From Erodium maritimum (Eukaryota > Streptophyta > Magnoliopsida > Geraniales > Geraniaceae), in NCBI GenBank assembly GCA_963921825.1, contig OY997594.1:64713675-64777674 (forward strand): a stretch of 64,000 nucleotides of DNA. Reading direction: 5' to 3'. A program made the position numbers and the translations under genes. The notes beneath the pieces are model-generated. The model made no database searches. It saw nothing but the letters and a program-made list of their open reading frames with translations, and had not been told where the DNA came from. Positions 59,521 to 64,000 of the stretch are shown in pieces. Every line of letters starts with the position of its first letter. Positions within the stretch are counted from its first letter, which is position 1.

Positions 59521-61128
59521 ATGACTACACATAGCCAGACCGGAAACCTTCACCCCCGGCGTATTTTTGACCTTCACGTCTCCACATCCTCTATCTCCCT
59601 CATTCCTCGATCCTCATCTCAGGCTCTTTGTGACCCCAACTGGAAGCAGGCGATAGAAGCTGAATTCTTCGCTCTTCATTCCAATGACACTTGGGAATTA
59701 GTTATGTGTCCTCTTGATGTCAATATTGTCGGTTCCAAATGGATCTTTCGTCATAAGTTTCGTTCTGATGGATCGCTTGAGCGCTACAAAGCTCGTTTGG
59801 TTGCTCAGGGATACAAACAACAAGCTGGCATAGACTATGGTGACACTTTTAGTCCGGTTGTCAAATCGGCCACCATTCGCATCATCCTTAGTCTATCTTT
59901 ATCTCACTCTTGGCCCGTTCACCAATTAGATGTCAAAAACGCCTTTCTCCATGGAGATCTTCATGAGACCGTCTACATGAAACAACCCCCTAACATTTCC
60001 AATCCTTCCCTTCGTAATCATGTATGTCGTCTCAAGAAAGCCCTCTACGGTCTCAAACAAGCCCCTCGGGACTGGTATCAACGATTTGCCTCCTACCTTC
60101 TGTCCATAGGCTTTGTTAGCAGTCAGGCCGATACCTCCCTTTTCATCTATCGTCGCGACTCTCACACCGCCTATCTTCTTCTCTATGTCGACGACATTCT
60201 TCTCACAACCTCCTCTTCTGATCTTCTTTCGTCCATCACCTCATGCCTTGGTTCCGAATTTTCCATGACCAATCTTGGTGCCCTCCACTACTTCCTCGGA
60301 ATCTCTGTCACTCGTCATTCGTCTGGTCTTCTCCTTTCTCAAGAGAAATTCACACGCGAAATTCTCTCTCGGGCTAACATGTCTTCTTGTAACCTATGCC
60401 TTACTCCAGTTGATACTAAATCCAAGCTCTCATCCTCCTCTGGTTCCCCAGTTTCTGATCCAACTCTATATCGCAGTCTTGCGGGTGCTCTTCAGTATCT
60501 CACCTTCACACGCCCTGATATTTCATATGTTGTCCAACAGATATGCTTGGTTATACATGATCCCCGTAAAACTCATTTCCATGCTCTTAAACGCATTCTC
60601 CGCTATATACAGGGTACTATTTCCTATGATCTACATCTTCGTTCTTCATCTAGTCTTTCCCTCACAGCTTACTCTGATACTGACTGGGTGGGTTGTCCTG
60701 ACACTTGTCGCTCTACATCCGGCTATTGTGTCTTTCTTGGCCCCAATCTCATCTTCTGGTCCTCCAAGCGCGCCAACATGTTGTCTCTCGCTCGAGTGCT
60801 GAGGCTGAATATCGTGGTGTCGCTAATGTCGTTGCTGAGTCTTGTTGGCTTCGTAATCTCTTACTTGAATTACATTCCCCCTACCACTGCCACTATTGTG
60901 TTTTGTGATAACATTAGTTATGTCTACATGTCTGGTAATCCGATTCAGCATCAACGTTCCAAACATGTCGAGCTTGATTTACATTTTGTACGTGAGAAAG
61001 TTGCTGCAGGTCAGGTTCATGTGCTTCATGTCCCGTCTTCGTACCAGTTTGCGGATATTTTCACCAAAGGACTTCCGCTTGCTCTATTTGGGGATTATCG
61101 TTCCAGTCTCAGCATCCTTCCACCATGA
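59521..61128 (+). pseudogene. Copia element 2 reverse transcriptase and RNase H
   Basis: 535-residue open frame. RT blocks: WKQAIEAEF, KWIFRHKF, YKARLVAQGYKQQAGIDY, FSPVVK, HQLDVKNAFLHGDL, the LYGLKQAPRDWY block and the catalytic LYVDDILL. RNase H: SDTDWVGCPDTCRSTSGY, then the tail HVLHVPSSYQFADIFTKGL. Between about 60770 and 60890 the frame is wrong: the conserved SRSSAEAEYRG stretch is readable only in another frame, and a second indel restores phase. So the frame is open throughout but the RNase H core is scrambled. Confidence 0.88.
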
Positions 61129-61146
61129 GCTTCGCACGCGGGGGGG

Positions 61147-61327
61147 TGTTAGTTCATATTAGTTTAGACTCCTAGCTCTATCCTGTTTCTATACTTACTT
61201 GTTTGTTAGTAGAGTTCTATTTGTATAGGACATATATTGATATCACAAATGTATCTAGACTACGTATTGTAACCTATATATCTTGAGTTGATTTGGTAAT
61301 ACAAACAACGACAATTATTACTTTTCA
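61147..61327 (+). repeat. 3' LTR of copia element 2
   Basis: 181-base partner of 53057-53237. Confidence 0.93.
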
Positions 61328-61457
61328 GATAACAATGAAGATAAGGAGGGAGCCATGGTGGATTTGGTGTTCGGAAGTGGAGAGAAGATGGGGTTATGGA
61401 GAAAGCAAGGGGAAACCCTAATGAAAGTATCTGAGACCCGTACACAGTATTCAAGTT

Positions 61458-62043
61458 AAGGATGTGATTCTATTTGATTTCTCTTTTAAATCCGTGATAA
61501 TAGTTTTTCCGTAGTTTACTCAAAAAGTATACGTACAGAGTAACTGTAGCAGATTACACATAAGTTTAGCTTTAGACTATGCCAGTAAGTTTTTTCGTGG
61601 ACGAAGCGATCTTGTCGGCCAAATGTAGAAATCTGTCGGCCAATAATTTCCTGGACCAACTGGACCGGCGAACCGACAAATAATACACATACGGACAAAG
61701 TTAGGAGATCAATTGGGAATTGTATCAGCTATTCTAAAAAAAAATTCCTTGTTCTCCATACTAGTCAAAATAAGACGGCTTGGTACAGAATATATTTGAG
61801 ATACCGATCATTGTAATTAAAGATTCAACACACAATTAAAGTTTACAGATAAGACATCGTCCGTGTTAGAGGCCACTAAACAAACTAAATTATGCTTCAA
61901 ATATAAAGAACGCTATCACATAAACATAAATTAAAGTTGAACGTTTATATAGCATATTGTTCGGACATCAACCGATACTGTAGATGAAACAAACCAAACC
62001 ACCCTGTTTATGAATTTTAATCTAACACAACCATAGGGGTGAA
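61458..62043. other. Spacer between retroposon D and P450 gene 3
   Basis: AT-rich, no gene or repeat seen. It holds the presumed 3' UTR of the minus-strand P450 gene; no clear poly(A) signal was picked out. Confidence 0.5.
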
Positions 62044-63678
62044 TCATGGCACACTTTTCTTTGGAACTGCAACTAATGAATTGAGCTTACTTGTAGTCAC
62101 ACCAAACTTATCGTCCATGTCCATCTTCTCCCAACCGTCAAGTTCCCAATCAAATTCGTGCAACAACGTGCCCAAAATAAGGTACACTAGCCGGTGGGCT
62201 AGCGCCATCCCAACGCAGATCCGCCGCCCGGCTCCGAATGGAATGAACCCGAAATGTTGGCCTCTATAATCGATCTTGGACCCGATAAACCTTTCGGGGT
62301 TGAAAGTGGACGGGTCATCCCAAACCTCCGGGTCTCGCCCAATAGCCCAAGCGTCCACGAAGACGGTCGTGCCTTTGGGTATATCGTAACCCATGAACTT
62401 GGTGTCGTGAATTGCGCTCCGCGGGATCAGGAGCGGAATCACCGGATGTAACCGCATCGTCTCTTTCACCACCGCCTGCAGATACGGCAGATTCTCGGTG
62501 TCGCTCTCTTCGACCTTCCGGTTCGGTCCCACGACCCGGTTCAGCTCTTCTTTGACTTTTGCCATTGACTCCGGGTGGCGCAGTAGCTCGGCCATTACCC
62601 ATTCTGTGGTCGAACGGGTTGTTTCGATCCCACCAATAAATATTTCCTAAACATACATATAAATAATTAATGAAACAAAATTTGTTAGTCTATATATATA
62701 TGAAGGTGTAACCTTAAATCAAACAAAAGTTGAAGTAAGCATATATACCAGAATAAATATGTTGATATCTTTGTCCGAAAATTTAGGTGGTTCCTCGGTT
62801 CCAACCCCTTTAAAATCCAACATGACCCGCAAGAAATCCTTCTTCTCCGACACGCCGCCGTCGAGCAGTTCCTGGCGGCGGCGCTTGACAAAACTCCAAA
62901 TGAGGTTGAGAGCCTTCCCCATCTCCCTCTCCATGGACCTCACAAGTCCCTGAGGATCGAACCTCTTCATCCACGGCCAAAAGTCGGCCACGTTGCCTTG
63001 ACCGCCAAGCCTCGTCATCACGTCGATAGCCTCCAGGAGAAGTGGGCCCTCCTCCGACTTCGGGTCGATAAGGTCACGTGACAAAACAAGATTCCCCATC
63101 ATGTTGAACAGCGTGAGGCCCACGAAGTGCGCGATCTTAACCCCACTCGCCTGCCCTGGCGTGCGCTTCACTCGCTCCGCCTCCTCCTCGATCCACGCCA
63201 CCATGGTGTCCATGCACTTCCTCCTGATGGGGACCGTCTCGTTGAGCTGCTTCGTGACCAGCATGTCCACGGTCACGAGCCGCCGCAGCACGCGCCAGAA
63301 GGAGCCGTACGGAGCCAGCAGCATGGAGCTTTGGTGGAAGTCGTGGGCGCGCATGGTCTCGTTGACGTTCCGGTCAGCGAAGGCCATGTCGTGGTTCTTG
63401 AAGAACTCGGCGGCGGCTTTGGCGGAGACGATGGCCATGGCGTTGGTTGAGCCGAGCTTCAGCCATATGACGCCGCCGTACTTGTCTCTCATCTGGTAGA
63501 GTGCCCGGTGTGGCTGTTTTCCCAAGTCCAACATGTTACCGATTATTGGCCACCCTACCGGCCCAGGAGGAAGCTTCCGGGAAACGCCGGTGAGTTTCTT
63601 GTGCCGGAGAAGTAAGAGGAGGCATGGTAGGGACAAAACTGCAATAAACCACACTGAATAGTTTGTTACCCACTCCAT
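62044..63678 (-). CDS. Cytochrome P450 (CYP76-like), intact, two exons
   Basis: Paralogue of the P450 at 804-2417, on the opposite strand. Exon 1 is 63678-62749 and exon 2 is 62646-62044; the intron (102 bases, phase 0) starts GTATAT and ends GTTTAG. The start at 63678 (MEWVTNYSVWF) is chosen to match gene 1; an in-frame ATG three codons upstream exists. Product 510 residues: membrane anchor (about 9-24), hinge PPGPVGWP (37-44), C-helix WRVLR, I-helix GGIETTRSTTEW (315-326), E372/R375 in KETMRLHP, PERF and heme loop FIPFGAGRRICVG with Cys454. Role as for gene 1: ER-bound monooxygenation fed by P450 reductase, substrate unknown. All catalytic motifs are intact, so it is likely functional. Confidence 0.93.
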
Positions 63679-63735
63679 TGTTAACACAGAGACTACTCTT
63701 GACTCTTCACACTCATCACCTATATATATATAACC
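63679..63735 (-). promoter_or_regulatory. Core promoter and 5' leader of P450 gene 3
   Basis: On the minus strand a TATATATATA box (63721-63730) is followed by GGTGATGAGTGTGAAGAGT, AGAGTAGTCTCTGT and TTAACA before the ATG. This is the same order and spacing as upstream of gene 1. Confidence 0.65.
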
Positions 63736-64000
63736 ACAATGAATTAATTAACATGGAACCCAATGTTGATTGATACAAATATTATTCCACAAGGTAGCGC
63801 CATATGAATTAATTAATCCAAATTTGTAAATAATATCTAACTTTTAAATTGTGTTGGAACTCTCAAAGTCTTAGCCGCCGACGGCGGGGGAGACTCTTCC
63901 TTCGTCTTATACGATTTTTTTTTTTTTGCTTTATTTGTCCAATATAGTATTACAATCATTTTCTATGGGCCTCTTTCGATTTAGTGTCGATAGAGCCAAG
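63736..64000. other. Upstream flank of P450 gene 3
   Basis: AT-rich promoter-side DNA to the window end; no feature identified. Confidence 0.5.

Larger units (their letters stand above)
53057..61327 (+). mobile_element. Ty1/copia element 2, nearly complete, with nested LTR
   Basis: LTRs 53057-53237 and 61147-61327, 181 bases each, differ at about 18 positions (around 10 percent), so it is much older than copia element 1. The duplication GATAA flanks it (53052-53056, 61328-61332). A CGGTATCAGAGCC primer binding site follows the 5' LTR, and a G-rich purine tract precedes the 3' LTR. Without the 3.2 kb insertion at 54811 it is about 5.0 kb, normal for copia. Gag, protease, integrase, RT and RNase H follow in copia order. 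Confidence 0.95.
48852..61442 (-). mobile_element. LINE-type retroposon D (about 1.05 kb net), split by nested insertions
   Basis: The three remaining pieces are 61442-61333, 53056-52246 and 48985-48852. The minus strand starts near a leader with TTAGGGTTTCCCC and ends TAATGCACTCCCTCGGTTAC plus A-tail, like the tail of retroposon B. The outer duplication is CACAGTGTTTAAGTT (48837-48851) versus CACAGTATTCAAGTT (61443-61457), two differences in 15. It contains an open frame (52811-52350) but no reverse transcriptase. Removing copia element 2 and the solo LTR, each with one copy of its duplication, rejoins it. Confidence 0.7.

Overview
The window is nuclear DNA of a flowering plant, most likely a eudicot. 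The genes have the short GT-AG introns and AT-rich flanks usual for plants, the recognisable host genes are A-type cytochrome P450s of the plant CYP71 clan (closest by eye to CYP76), and nearly everything else is Ty1/copia, Ty3-like, LINE and small DNA-transposon sequence of plant type. No tRNA, rRNA or CRISPR structure was seen.

Host genes. Three paralogous P450 genes are present. Gene 1 (804-2417, +) and gene 3 (62044-63678, -) are intact, two-exon, 510-residue genes that face each other from the two ends of the window and share a proximal promoter. Gene 2 (9663-17432, +) keeps both exons, but exon 1 has a 2-base deletion and its single intron has grown to 6.2 kb by retroelement insertion. 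A 5.7 kb LTR element also lies just upstream of its start codon. The encoded enzymes would be ER-bound monooxygenases working with NADPH-P450 reductase; the substrate cannot be read from the sequence.

Layout. 1-2.5 kb: P450 gene 1. 2.6-3.7 kb: LINE-derived fragment. 3.85-9.56 kb: complete non-coding LTR element, minus orientation, carrying a dense array of short hairpins. 9.66-17.4 kb: broken P450 gene 2 with a LINE and a fold-back element in its intron. 18.4-25.4 kb: LINE pieces (RRM-type ORF1 on +, endonuclease/reverse transcriptase on -) meeting at a perfect 154-bp palindrome, with a 3.1 kb solo-LTR-like insertion. 25.4-28.8 kb: unassigned, GC-variable DNA. 28.8-33.3 kb: second non-coding LTR element with a different hairpin array. 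33.8-38.7 kb: three short LINE-type retroposons, two with clear target-site duplications, one carrying only ORF1. 38.75-39.0 kb: MITE in a TA microsatellite. 40.5-47.7 kb: copia element with nearly identical LTRs but a ruined pol and a hAT-like insert. 48.0-48.7 kb: fold-back element. 48.85-61.44 kb: a short LINE-type retroposon opened by a copia element and two solo-LTR-like insertions, one of which lies inside the copia element. 62.0-63.7 kb: P450 gene 3.

How it fits together. This looks like a small tandem/inverted P450 family spread apart by waves of nested retroelements. The most unusual material is the pair of non-coding LTR elements whose interiors are arrays of hairpins with varying stems and constant unpaired cores, and the group of LINE-type retroposons that kept their tail and insertion chemistry but lost the reverse-transcriptase ORF.
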